NCBI GenBank assembly: GCA_025928545.1 | Contig: JAICJH010000036.1 | Span: 1 to 64,000, forward strand | Source: Bryobacteraceae bacterium | GTDB taxonomy: Bacteria; Acidobacteriota; Terriglobia; Bryobacterales; Bryobacteraceae | Direction: 5' to 3' | Length of the DNA stretch: 64,000 nt | In this document: positions 16,257 to 24,051 of the stretch, in pieces | How positions within the stretch are numbered: position 1 is the stretch's first letter | How the letters are laid out: each line of letters opens with the position of its first letter | Notes under the pieces: model-generated | Told to the model about the DNA's origin: nothing | The model's database searches: none | Seen by the model: only the letters and a program-made list of their open reading frames with translations | Made by a program: the position numbers and the translations under genes

Positions 16257-17047
16257 TACGATTTGACGCTCACGGGCGCGGATGAGGGCAGCGCGGATCG
16301 GTCACGAATTAATTCCCGTTTCCACTTGGTTGTAAAGCGGTACTTGAGAAGGTTTCTGAAGAACTCCCAGCACGTACCTGGTTTGACATGCGATACGCCG
16401 GCGCCGCGGAGGCGGGCAAATACGTTAAACTCCAGAACCCGCATTCCCAATGCGTGCGCCTTAATCATAATTTCGGGATCGAGGAACCAGTCTTTGCTCT
16501 GCAGCGCCATTGCGGGTAGCGCCTCCCGCGGCATGATCTTAGGCGAACCGTTGACGTCAACCGACGCGATAGTCGGCCACAGGATCCGGAAGGACACGTT
16601 GTAAGTGGTAGAGACGATCTTCCGCAGCATCCCGTCCAGCCGGAAACGCCGCCTTACTTTTGCTAGAACCCAGGTATCCGACTGCCGGACAACCTCGTAA
16701 AGCCGGACCACATCTTCGGCATCAACCTGCCCGTCGGCGGGAATGCTTCCAACCCACGGTGCCGACGCCTGAGCCAGGCCGGATAGAACCCCATTCCCAT
16801 AACCTTCATTTCTTTCGACCTTGTGGTGCACCACAGCAGGGTTGCGATCCGCCCAACCGCGAAGAATCTCGCCTGTGCGGTCTGTGGATCCGTTATCTAC
16901 GAGGATCAATTCTAATCGGTACCCAGCCCTTTGAAAAGCGTCTAAGAGCTTGCCGATTGTATGGCTTACGACGGCCTCCTCGTTGTAACACGGGACCACG
17001 AGCGAAAATTCGGGATCGCTGCGGGCATCCGACACCTGGGTGAACAT
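16256..17047 (-). CDS. GT2 glycosyltransferase, polyprenyl-phosphate-sugar synthase-like
   Basis: The product has 263 aa, the same as the paralogue at 5789-6580. The GT-A motifs are SLVVPCYNEEAVVS, LILVDNGSTDRTGE and SIPADGQVDAEDV. As in the paralogue, the first Asp of D-x-D is replaced (P-A-D-G-Q). ATG 17047 is chosen; an earlier in-frame ATG at 17101 would overlap the upstream reductase gene by 41 bp. No membrane helix is clear. Position between the reductase and the C-methyltransferase genes suggests it loads the branched 6-deoxy sugar onto a lipid carrier for the GT-C enzymes of the same operon. That substrate link is inference. Confidence 0.84.
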   Translation of the reverse strand: MFTQVSDARSDPEFSLVVPCYNEEAVVSHTIGKLLDAFQRAGYRLELILVDNGSTDRTGEILRGWADRNPAVVHHKVERNEGYGNGVLSGLAQASAPWVGSIPADGQVDAEDVVRLYEVVRQSDTWVLAKVRRRFRLDGMLRKIVSTTYNVSFRILWPTIASVDVNGSPKIMPREALPAMALQSKDWFLDPEIMIKAHALGMRVLEFNVFARLRGAGVSHVKPGTCWEFFRNLLKYRFTTKWKRELIRDRSALPSSAPVSVKS

Positions 17048-17060
17048 GGTTCCCGTTCCA

Positions 17061-17942
17061 TTAGCAAGCCAGATTCCAAGTTTTTCGCACGCCTTCTGCA
17101 ATGGTTGTTGGCGGGATCCATCCGGCCGTTTCTCTCAGCCGTTCCAGCGCAATACTGTCGTGCTGGATTTCATGTGCATTCGCCGGGATGACCCCGAATT
17201 TCAGGTTTTCCGGCGCAATATCCAAAATCCCGGCCGCGATTTCCACGAAGCTCCGTACCGTCGCCAGCTTCCCGGTCGCGACGTTCACGATTGCGTACGA
17301 CGGCTGCGACGCCAGTCCCAGCCGTAGAAGGCCTTCGGCTGCGTCCTCCACGTAGGTGAAGTCGCGACGCTGCGTCCCGGAGCTCAAGTCGACGGGACGG
17401 CCGGTCCGCTTCGCCTCGAGCAGTGACGGCAGCAGCCGTCCCGCCCGTTCGCCGGGGCCATAGACCGTAAACAGACGGGCGGTTACAGCCCGCAGCCCGA
17501 GCGGGCGCGATGCCTCGACTAGGGCCTGCGTCCCACAGTATTTGGATTTGGCGTAGAGCGTCGCCGGTTTGGCCGGGCCGTCTTCGCGCAAATCTCCGTT
17601 TGCATCCCCATACTCCGCGCCCGATCCGGCGTGAACGAAATGCTGCCCGGGCCAACCTGGATCTTTCCAGGCGGTCGCGGCCTCGGCGATCATGCGCGGC
17701 AGCCGGGCGTTGACGTGGTAAGCCGCGGTCTCGTCGCGTTCCAGAGGATCGATTCCATAGCCCGCGAGGTTGAACGTGATCGACGGCCGGATGCGGCGGT
17801 AGATCGCTTCCAGGTTGTCCGTATCCTGGCGGCCGATGCAGCAGACCCGAGCGCCCTCTTCAGACAATTTCCGAGCCACCCACCGGCCGATGAATCCGGA
17901 GGCCCCTACAACCGCGGCGGTGGTATCTTCGTACCGGCGCAC
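17061..17942 (-). CDS. NAD(P)-dependent sugar-nucleotide reductase/epimerase (extended SDR)
   Basis: The product has 293 aa, starting at GTG 17942, which overlaps the TAG of the upstream gene (TAGTG). Open frame continues further upstream, but that part is only the other-frame reading of the membrane protein gene. The cofactor site is VVGASGFIG (11-19), then HAGSGAEYG and catalytic Tyr130/Lys134 in LYAKSK. It resembles 4-ketoreductases such as GDP-4-keto-6-deoxymannose reductase. In this operon it would reduce the 4-keto group of the CDP-4-keto-6-deoxy (C-methyl) sugar. Stereochemistry cannot be read from sequence. Confidence 0.82.
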   Translation of the reverse strand: MRRYEDTTAAVVGASGFIGRWVARKLSEEGARVCCIGRQDTDNLEAIYRRIRPSITFNLAGYGIDPLERDETAAYHVNARLPRMIAEAATAWKDPGWPGQHFVHAGSGAEYGDANGDLREDGPAKPATLYAKSKYCGTQALVEASRPLGLRAVTARLFTVYGPGERAGRLLPSLLEAKRTGRPVDLSSGTQRRDFTYVEDAAEGLLRLGLASQPSYAIVNVATGKLATVRSFVEIAAGILDIAPENLKFGVIPANAHEIQHDSIALERLRETAGWIPPTTIAEGVRKTWNLAC

Positions 17943-20089
17943 TACGGCCTCGTACCTGCGTTCAACGGTCCTGCGGCAATCCGGTAACCGGCGTGCGTGA
18001 TGCTGGGTCCCTCCAGAATCCAAACCGGTCGGTCGGCATATACGCGCAGCACTTCGTCGCGAACGGAGGGATCGCGCTCCCAGGCATACACCGGCGCATC
18101 GGCTTTCAGGTCGATTGGGTTGTATACGGCTGCGGATGCATAGTCGGGAAAATCTTCGCCGCGAATCAGGACCAGGCTTCGTCCGAATCCATGAGCGCGC
18201 GCCAGATCGCGCACGCCCGGACTCATCCGCAGGTAATGATGATACTTGTCGAACGACCGCCAGGGGACGTAATTGACTAATGCCAGCGCGCAAAGAGCGG
18301 CCACCGCGGCCGTCGCACGCGCGTCGTTGCGGCCGCTGGACCCAAGGAAGTTTTCCAACCGTTCCAATCCGCGCGCGGTCAGTACCACACAGGGAACGAG
18401 CGCCAGATACCAATATCGCGGGCCGAAATCGCCGCCGCCATTTCCCCAGTAGGGTACGTATGCCAGAACGACCGCCGCGATTGCCGCCACCATCAGGTAG
18501 TCCCTACGGCGTAGCCCTCCCGAGAAGATAAGCAGCGCCATGAGGGCGAGCGAGCCGGTGCCCCATCCGAAAAGGTCGGCGTTCAGCGAAGACCCATTCA
18601 ACTCGGCGTTGATCAACGACTCAAACGGAGTGTGCCCGGGGTAAGCGTCTGTCGGCCAGCCCATACCACGGTTTGAGCCGAAGCCATAAGCGGCGCTGCC
18701 GTGGCCGTACCGCTCGTCCGCATACTGCATCAGCGGGGACGCCAGCGGATTCCCAACCAGCATCCGGTTGTAGGGTAGCGACACGGCGGCAGTCAGGACC
18801 GTTACCACGCCCAGAGCCGCCAGCGCCGGGAATTTCAGCCGCTTGCCTCCAGTGCCGATTGCCCATGCGGCGGTAAGGGCGCCTGCAATGAGACCGTCCA
18901 GCGGCCGGATCAAAGTGCCGGCCCCGGCGCCAAAACCCGCAATGCAGGCCCAGCCAATCGATCCCGCGCGGCGCGCCCGGGCTACGCCGAGAAATGCCAA
19001 CAGTGCGCACGTCATGCTGGCTGTATGGGTCATGTAGCTCATGGCCAGAAACATTTGCCATGGAGACAAACACAACAGGAGCACGCTAATCCGCACAATC
19101 CGCCGTGGATACAACTCGCCGAGCAGCAGATAGCACAACAGGATATTGAAGCCGGCCAGAACCGGATCCACCAGCGACGGCACGCCGACCGCGGCGCCGA
19201 TCGCTAGAATGGCCGGCCAGCCCATCGGGGGCGCCGCATACCACTTGTCGGGCCGAGCCTCGAAGAAAGCGACTTCAAATGCCGGTGGGACCGGCGGGGG
19301 CGTCATCACGAGTTTGCCCGCGCCGAAGTATCTGGCGTGATAGAAATAGGCGACTTCGTCGGCCAGATGAGGATGCTGTTGGTACACCGACCAGGCGAGC
19401 AGCGCCGATACGGCGATGACCCACACGGCAGCCGTCCAGGCAAAGCGGTCCAATTTGAGTGGTCCTGGCTCGACTGCGCTACCCAGCAGGACGTCGAATC
19501 GTTGCCCTAACCTCTTCAGCGTGCCGTTCGGGAGGCTACTCGCGAACAGCAGGATGTTGCCGGCATTCACCAACTGAATGAAAGCCGCCATCGTCACTTC
19601 CGCGACATAGAATCGCGGGTCGCGTGATACCGCGGCCGCGACACATCCACAGGCGGCGAAGCCGATTAGGATCAGGACGGCCTGCCGGCTGCTTGGGTGC
19701 CACGCAAAAATCGCTTGGCGGCGCAGAAACAGCCCGAATGCCACCAGCAACGTTTGAAGCGCGATGGACGCGAACATCCAACGCAGCACTGGGTCAGCGG
19801 CCGCTTCCGTGGGCAGACGGTAATGCTGGTAATGAATGCGGATCCCCGCATCCATTAGTTGTAAAGCGGCTGCTTGCCCGGCCAGCGCTAGCGCCAACCA
19901 GCGGCCCGCTTGTGCCCAGACCGTAAAGGCGGTCCACCCTGCCAGCAGGACGGCGGCGGCGGCCGCCAAGCCGAGAGGGAAGCAACCGTTCAACGCGCCT
20001 TCCGGCGTGCGGCAAAACGGAGCCGTCCAGAATGCCGCTACAATCGCGCAGGCTGCCGCCGTGCTGAACAGACGGGTCCCGGTACGCAT
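17942..20089 (-). CDS. Large polytopic GT-C-like membrane protein
   Basis: The product has 715 aa. About twenty hydrophobic stretches run from residue 10 to about 610, with a soluble tail of about 100 aa. After roughly 250 residues of extra helices comes a typical GT-C entry loop: HLADEVAYFYHARYF, then PPMGWPAILAIGA and, later, a DFGPRYWYLALVP segment. The acidic D-E in the first large loop is where the catalytic residue sits in PMT/ArnT enzymes. It likely transfers a polyprenyl-phosphate-linked sugar outside the membrane. The N-terminal third is longer than in usual PMT_2 proteins. It lies 6 nt after the radical SAM gene and overlaps the reductase gene by one base. Confidence 0.72.
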   Translation of the reverse strand: MRTGTRLFSTAAACAIVAAFWTAPFCRTPEGALNGCFPLGLAAAAAVLLAGWTAFTVWAQAGRWLALALAGQAAALQLMDAGIRIHYQHYRLPTEAAADPVLRWMFASIALQTLLVAFGLFLRRQAIFAWHPSSRQAVLILIGFAACGCVAAAVSRDPRFYVAEVTMAAFIQLVNAGNILLFASSLPNGTLKRLGQRFDVLLGSAVEPGPLKLDRFAWTAAVWVIAVSALLAWSVYQQHPHLADEVAYFYHARYFGAGKLVMTPPPVPPAFEVAFFEARPDKWYAAPPMGWPAILAIGAAVGVPSLVDPVLAGFNILLCYLLLGELYPRRIVRISVLLLCLSPWQMFLAMSYMTHTASMTCALLAFLGVARARRAGSIGWACIAGFGAGAGTLIRPLDGLIAGALTAAWAIGTGGKRLKFPALAALGVVTVLTAAVSLPYNRMLVGNPLASPLMQYADERYGHGSAAYGFGSNRGMGWPTDAYPGHTPFESLINAELNGSSLNADLFGWGTGSLALMALLIFSGGLRRRDYLMVAAIAAVVLAYVPYWGNGGGDFGPRYWYLALVPCVVLTARGLERLENFLGSSGRNDARATAAVAALCALALVNYVPWRSFDKYHHYLRMSPGVRDLARAHGFGRSLVLIRGEDFPDYASAAVYNPIDLKADAPVYAWERDPSVRDEVLRVYADRPVWILEGPSITHAGYRIAAGPLNAGTRP

Positions 20090-20095
20090 TGCGCG

Positions 20096-22141
20096 CTAAC
20101 TCGCCAGGGAGGCTGCCGCGACGGATATGACGGTTCTACGGAAATCCCTCGCGAACATCGTGCGGGTAAATTTCCCCAATCCGGCGGGGTGTTCTCCGAA
20201 GGTGCGAATGCGGTTTTCAATGACGGCTTTCCGTTTCTCATCGAGCACCGTCTGAAATCTTCGCGCCTCGCCCAGGTGGTAAGCCGACAATGGTTTGGAA
20301 TACTTGTCGTTGCTCCACGCCTCGATATCGTACCTGCTGCTCCACACAGGCGCCGCGGCCAGACTCTTCGCGAAGGGAGCGTAAAGCATTACGCCGCGCA
20401 AGTAGGCCATGACGGCTTCTAACTGTTCAGCGCCCGCGGCATCCAACTTCGCCCCTGTCGCGGCCGCCAGTGCATCGCGCAGAAAATCCAAAGCCTCGGC
20501 TGCGGCGTAGAAGCGGCCGAGCATCGAATATTTGCTCAACAGGTTGCCGCCGATTTCGCCACTCACCAGCCCTGCAAAATGCTCCCGCGCCCACGCGACG
20601 CACTCCTCGCGTGACGGGAATAACTCTTCGCGACTCTCGGCTACGAAATTGTCGATTACCTTGCGAAACGCGGCCGGCGCTGCTTCCAGCATCGACTGCA
20701 TCTGCGTCACCAGGTCGAACGCCGAAACACCCTGCTGATGGGCGAATTCGAAGGCCTCTTCGAAATTGCCTTCGTAGTAGAAGATCGTCAGCAGGAGATG
20801 GAATACCCGTACGTCGAGATAGTCTTCGAAACTGAATGTCGGCGTGCTCGTTACCATCTCTTCGGTTTCGATCACGGGCTCGCCGGTGTAGTCGCCGATA
20901 TTGCGGGCGACCACCCGCACCATCGTTTTAAGACCGAATTTGGCGCGGCTTTCCTGGGTGCTCAGCGGTGCGCCATGCAGCAGCATGAACTGATGAGCCG
21001 AGATCCGCTTCACGCCGGCATCCATCAAATCGCGAATCCCCTTCAGGAAAGATTGCTTGCTCTCTCCCGGCAGACAAAGAATCATCTCGCCGTACGACTG
21101 CATGCCCTGTGCGCGGACTTCCGTCTGGATCTGCGTGTAGGTTTCAAGCTTGATATTCGACCGTTCAATATTTTTGAGAACCACCGGGTTCATGGATTGC
21201 ACCGCGGCCGTCATCGGAAGGGCAGCGCGGATTTTGCGCATGATGCCGATAATGCGTTCGCCGCGGTTCTTCCCCGTGGTCGTACGAATATACCGGGGCC
21301 AGCCATAGCGATCCTGCAGGTGAGCGATGAAATCGGCGACTTCTTCGTCGAAGTCGTACATCCCGAAGTTGTCGTCCGCGAACGTCAAGGCCACTTCCGG
21401 CCGTATCCGCTCGGCGGTATAGATCAGGTCGGCTTTCAGGTTTTCCAAAGAATGGCGATAGATCTTGCTATTCGATTGCACCGACGAGTTGCAGAAGCTG
21501 CAGCTAAACGGACACCCGCGGGCAATCGCCATCATGGGCAAGTAGCCGGTTGCGAAATACGGATCCATCAAACCGGCCAGATAGGGCGACGGGATTTCAT
21601 CGAGGTCGGTGATCCGCTCGACCGGGGCGCCGACTACAAATTCGCTCGTACGACGATCGATCCACAGGTTGCCCGGAACCGCCTCCTCCTGGATCCCCTC
21701 GAGACTTCCTCCGGTATCGACGTATCGCTGCACAATGTTGCGGAACGCGCGCTCGCCTTCGTAGGTGGGTCCTCGAACACCGATATCGATTTCCGGCATC
21801 CCGCGCATCCAGGATTCCTGTTCGGGGAGCGCCAGCGGGAAGTTCGGTCCGCCCATCATCGTTATCGTCGCGGGCGTCTTCGCTTTGGCGTAACGCGCGA
21901 ATTCCAGGGACAGATAGTGATTCCAGGAATAACTGCTCAACCCCAGGATGTCCGGGGCCTCGCCGTCAATGGCTCTCTTTAAATCCTCTGGCTCCTTGAA
22001 GATACGGATATCGAGCTGCCCTGGGTGACGCACGTATGCTTGCGCGTAAGTGGCTAGATTGCCGACGCCTAAGGGGTAGACATCAGAGCTGATCGTAAGC
22101 TGGTTGTGGCCCAAGTCGCCCAAATAGATGAGGGTTCTCAT
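20096..22141 (-). CDS. B12-binding-domain radical SAM enzyme with a long C-terminal extension
   Basis: The product has 681 aa. Residues 1-150 look like a cobalamin-binding domain (LGLSSYSWNHYLSLEFARYA, TITMMGGPNFPLA). The radical SAM core has C210-PFS-C214-SF-C217, then TFADDNFGMYD and GEMILCLPGESKQSF. From about residue 400 comes a mostly helical extension of about 280 aa without recognised motifs, seen in radical SAM proteins of polysaccharide and lipid clusters. It differs clearly from the enzyme at 11611. The gene sits inside the CDP-sugar operon, yet has its own -24/-12 candidate at 22160-22175 with an 8-nt leader. Reaction unknown; methylation or rearrangement of a sugar or isoprenoid is possible. 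Confidence 0.83.
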   Translation of the reverse strand: MRTLIYLGDLGHNQLTISSDVYPLGVGNLATYAQAYVRHPGQLDIRIFKEPEDLKRAIDGEAPDILGLSSYSWNHYLSLEFARYAKAKTPATITMMGGPNFPLALPEQESWMRGMPEIDIGVRGPTYEGERAFRNIVQRYVDTGGSLEGIQEEAVPGNLWIDRRTSEFVVGAPVERITDLDEIPSPYLAGLMDPYFATGYLPMMAIARGCPFSCSFCNSSVQSNSKIYRHSLENLKADLIYTAERIRPEVALTFADDNFGMYDFDEEVADFIAHLQDRYGWPRYIRTTTGKNRGERIIGIMRKIRAALPMTAAVQSMNPVVLKNIERSNIKLETYTQIQTEVRAQGMQSYGEMILCLPGESKQSFLKGIRDLMDAGVKRISAHQFMLLHGAPLSTQESRAKFGLKTMVRVVARNIGDYTGEPVIETEEMVTSTPTFSFEDYLDVRVFHLLLTIFYYEGNFEEAFEFAHQQGVSAFDLVTQMQSMLEAAPAAFRKVIDNFVAESREELFPSREECVAWAREHFAGLVSGEIGGNLLSKYSMLGRFYAAAEALDFLRDALAAATGAKLDAAGAEQLEAVMAYLRGVMLYAPFAKSLAAAPVWSSRYDIEAWSNDKYSKPLSAYHLGEARRFQTVLDEKRKAVIENRIRTFGEHPAGLGKFTRTMFARDFRRTVISVAAASLAS

Positions 22142-22159
22142 TTTCGGAGTTCCTGTATA

Positions 22160-22175
22160 AGCAGGTTCGGGACCA
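22160..22175 (-). promoter_or_regulatory. Sigma-54-type element before the radical SAM gene at 20096
   Basis: The minus strand reads TGGTCCCGAACCTGCT in the 53-bp gap behind the GT-C gene. The +1 near 22149 is 8 nt before the ATG at 22141, so the operon may have an internal start. Confidence 0.42.
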
Positions 22176-22194
22176 ACCTGAGTCTCGCGCCCGT

Positions 22195-23820
22195 TTACCG
22201 CGGTTCTGCTTCGACGCCCGGGACCGAAAACTGTACGGCGCCCGGATTCTGCGCGCGTGCGTTGACGTGATAAACGTCAACCGAGCCCGTCCGCCACCGC
22301 ATACGGGACGATTCGAGTGGAATCGACCGCTGCAGTGTGGCAACCGGCGGTACCGTGTCCTGGAACTTGGACCACGGGTGAGCCCCCGCGGTATTCTCGA
22401 TTACCACCCACTCCACGCCGTACCAGTTGGTTACATGCGTCATATCGGCGGATTTCAGCACGCTGACCGGTAGTTTAACGGCCGGGATCACGATGATCTG
22501 ACGCTTTGGGTCCAGTTCGCGAATCGCAAAGATAAAATTGGCGTCGGCTTCGCCTGCATATAGCACGCGCGTGGGCTTTCCTTGCACGATCACCTGCGCC
22601 GCAGCAGCCGGGCCGCGCAGAAAGTCAAATGGAATCGCGAGCCCCGCGACCACAAAACCTGCCGCAAACACGGCGGAAACGATGCCGGCAACGCGTTTTC
22701 CCCATAGACGGCGGCACCCGTGAAAGAGCCACGCAAATGACATCGCCATGGTTGCAGGCATGACAAAGAACAGGTAGCGGGGCGCGATCGGCCCAAGATC
22801 GATCAGAATCGCCAGAGCCGCCAGAATCCATACGACATACAGTTCCAGTCGCGGCTTCTCCGGATCGCGCCGGCGCAAGCTCCACAGATAAACCGCGATC
22901 GCACAACCCGTCAAAACGCCCGGCATGCCCGCCAGATCTGTTCTGATCCAGGCAAAGTAGTGGGGCAAAGTCGAGTTCACAATATAGTAAACGTCGCGGC
23001 TCGACGTGCTGATCATGTTGATGCCGGTGCCGTGGAAGAGCCTGGAAAACCAGATAATTGCCAGCACCGCCACTCCATAGATAGCGGAAGAAACCCAAAT
23101 AGGCCACTCCAGAAAACGGCGCCAGCGCCTCACGAGCGCGGCTTCCAGGAACGGCACGGCGCCTAGAAAGACCGTATGCTGCTTCGTCCATAACGCCGCG
23201 GCCGCGAGCAACGCGAACGGCACGGCCCGACGCATCGGGTACGACTCGCGTACGCCCCGCAGGCAATATATGGCCGCCAGCGTAAAGACCAGCGATGGAA
23301 ATTCCAGCATCACATCGCGCGCCACGAACTTCGTGGTCCAGAGCGAAAACGTGGAAAGGGTGATGCAAGCGGCCAGGATCGGATATCCGAGCGTCGTCAA
23401 CGCAACGCGATAGAGCAGAAAAGCCGACACCGCAACGCAAATCGCGATCGCCAGACGCGCGGTAAACAGATGCACTCCGAATACGGCGAAGAAGATGGCT
23501 TCGATTGCAGGAAACAACGGCGGATGAAATGGAATGGAAAGCGCCGGCATCCGGTTGTAATAGAATTTGCCGTACTCGATTGGATGGAGAAGGTGACCCG
23601 TACGAACCAAGTCATAGATAAACGCGCCGTTCATCGCGTGCCGCGCGGCATCGGTGTCGATGACTTCGGTACGGTTGACGCCGTATAGCGCTGAACCGAA
23701 AAAATACAACGCCAAAAGAAAGGGAGCAGCTACCTCCAGGCGCTGCATCCAGCGTCGGCGGGGCTCTGGCGTGGCGACTGCAGCCGGTTCGAGCGGCTGC
23801 CGGACTTGAGCCGGCATCAT
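22195..23820 (-). CDS. GT-C family (PMT_2/ArnT-like) membrane glycosyltransferase
   Basis: The product has 541 aa. The N-terminal tail of about 30 aa is Pro-rich, the first helix spans about residues 30-45, and many further helices follow to about residue 390, then a soluble C-terminal domain. The first periplasmic loop has VIDTDAARHAMNGAFIYD with the catalytic-type acidic pair, followed by FHPPLFPAIEAIFFAVFGV, a textbook PMT_2 pattern. It is expected to use polyprenyl-phosphate-sugar on the outer face of the membrane. It is the first gene of the eight-gene leftward operon and divergent from the GT-C gene at 24052. ATG ATG doublet at 23820; the first is taken. Confidence 0.85.
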   Translation of the reverse strand: MMPAQVRQPLEPAAVATPEPRRRWMQRLEVAAPFLLALYFFGSALYGVNRTEVIDTDAARHAMNGAFIYDLVRTGHLLHPIEYGKFYYNRMPALSIPFHPPLFPAIEAIFFAVFGVHLFTARLAIAICVAVSAFLLYRVALTTLGYPILAACITLSTFSLWTTKFVARDVMLEFPSLVFTLAAIYCLRGVRESYPMRRAVPFALLAAAALWTKQHTVFLGAVPFLEAALVRRWRRFLEWPIWVSSAIYGVAVLAIIWFSRLFHGTGINMISTSSRDVYYIVNSTLPHYFAWIRTDLAGMPGVLTGCAIAVYLWSLRRRDPEKPRLELYVVWILAALAILIDLGPIAPRYLFFVMPATMAMSFAWLFHGCRRLWGKRVAGIVSAVFAAGFVVAGLAIPFDFLRGPAAAAQVIVQGKPTRVLYAGEADANFIFAIRELDPKRQIIVIPAVKLPVSVLKSADMTHVTNWYGVEWVVIENTAGAHPWSKFQDTVPPVATLQRSIPLESSRMRWRTGSVDVYHVNARAQNPGAVQFSVPGVEAEPR

Positions 23821-23841
23821 TTTGGCGAGTTCATCCCCTTG

Positions 23842-23851
23842 TAGCCCTATT
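23842..23851. promoter_or_regulatory. Intergenic motif TAGCCCTATT, copy B
   Basis: Second copy of the 10-mer. It is centred about 185 bp upstream of the -12 of the rightward element at 24018-24033, the same distance as copy A has from its element. It also lies in the predicted leader of the leftward gene. Confidence 0.4.
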
Positions 23852-23867
23852 CAGATCGCGACTTGAA

Positions 23868-23883
23868 TGCATCTGCCGGGCCA
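23868..23883 (-). promoter_or_regulatory. Sigma-54-type element for the eight-gene CDP-sugar operon
   Basis: The minus strand reads TGGCCCGGCAGATGCA. The +1 is near 23857, with a 37-nt leader before the ATG at 23820. Confidence 0.48.
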
Positions 23884-24017
23884 TTTCCCGCCGCGGTCGC
23901 ACTATCTTTCGAGGTGCGGCCGTCGAACCGGCCGCCGCCATCGCCGGTACTCATTTTTCGGTGGAAATCCAGATGTTCGGCAATCGCGTCGGGGCAACCC
24001 ACTGGTCGTGACCCCAA

Positions 24018-24033
24018 TGGCCTGCGGTTTGCT
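24018..24033 (+). promoter_or_regulatory. Sigma-54-type element for the GT-C gene at 24052
   Basis: The plus strand reads TGGCCTGCGGTTTGCT, with full TGGC and TTGCT boxes. The +1 near 24044 leaves about 8 nt before the ATG, which argues against the longer open frame reaching back to 23863. Confidence 0.55.
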
Positions 24034-24051
24034 TACTTTCCCACCCGAACG

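Noticed and set aside
18000..18413. Upstream extension of the SDR gene (about 157 extra codons)
   Set aside because: The extra part is the other-frame reading of the GT-C gene; the GTG overlapping its TAG stop gives the normal SDR N-terminus.
20738..21982. 414-codon open frame antisense to the radical SAM gene at 20096
   Set aside because: A by-product of GC-rich codon use in the true gene; no conserved features.
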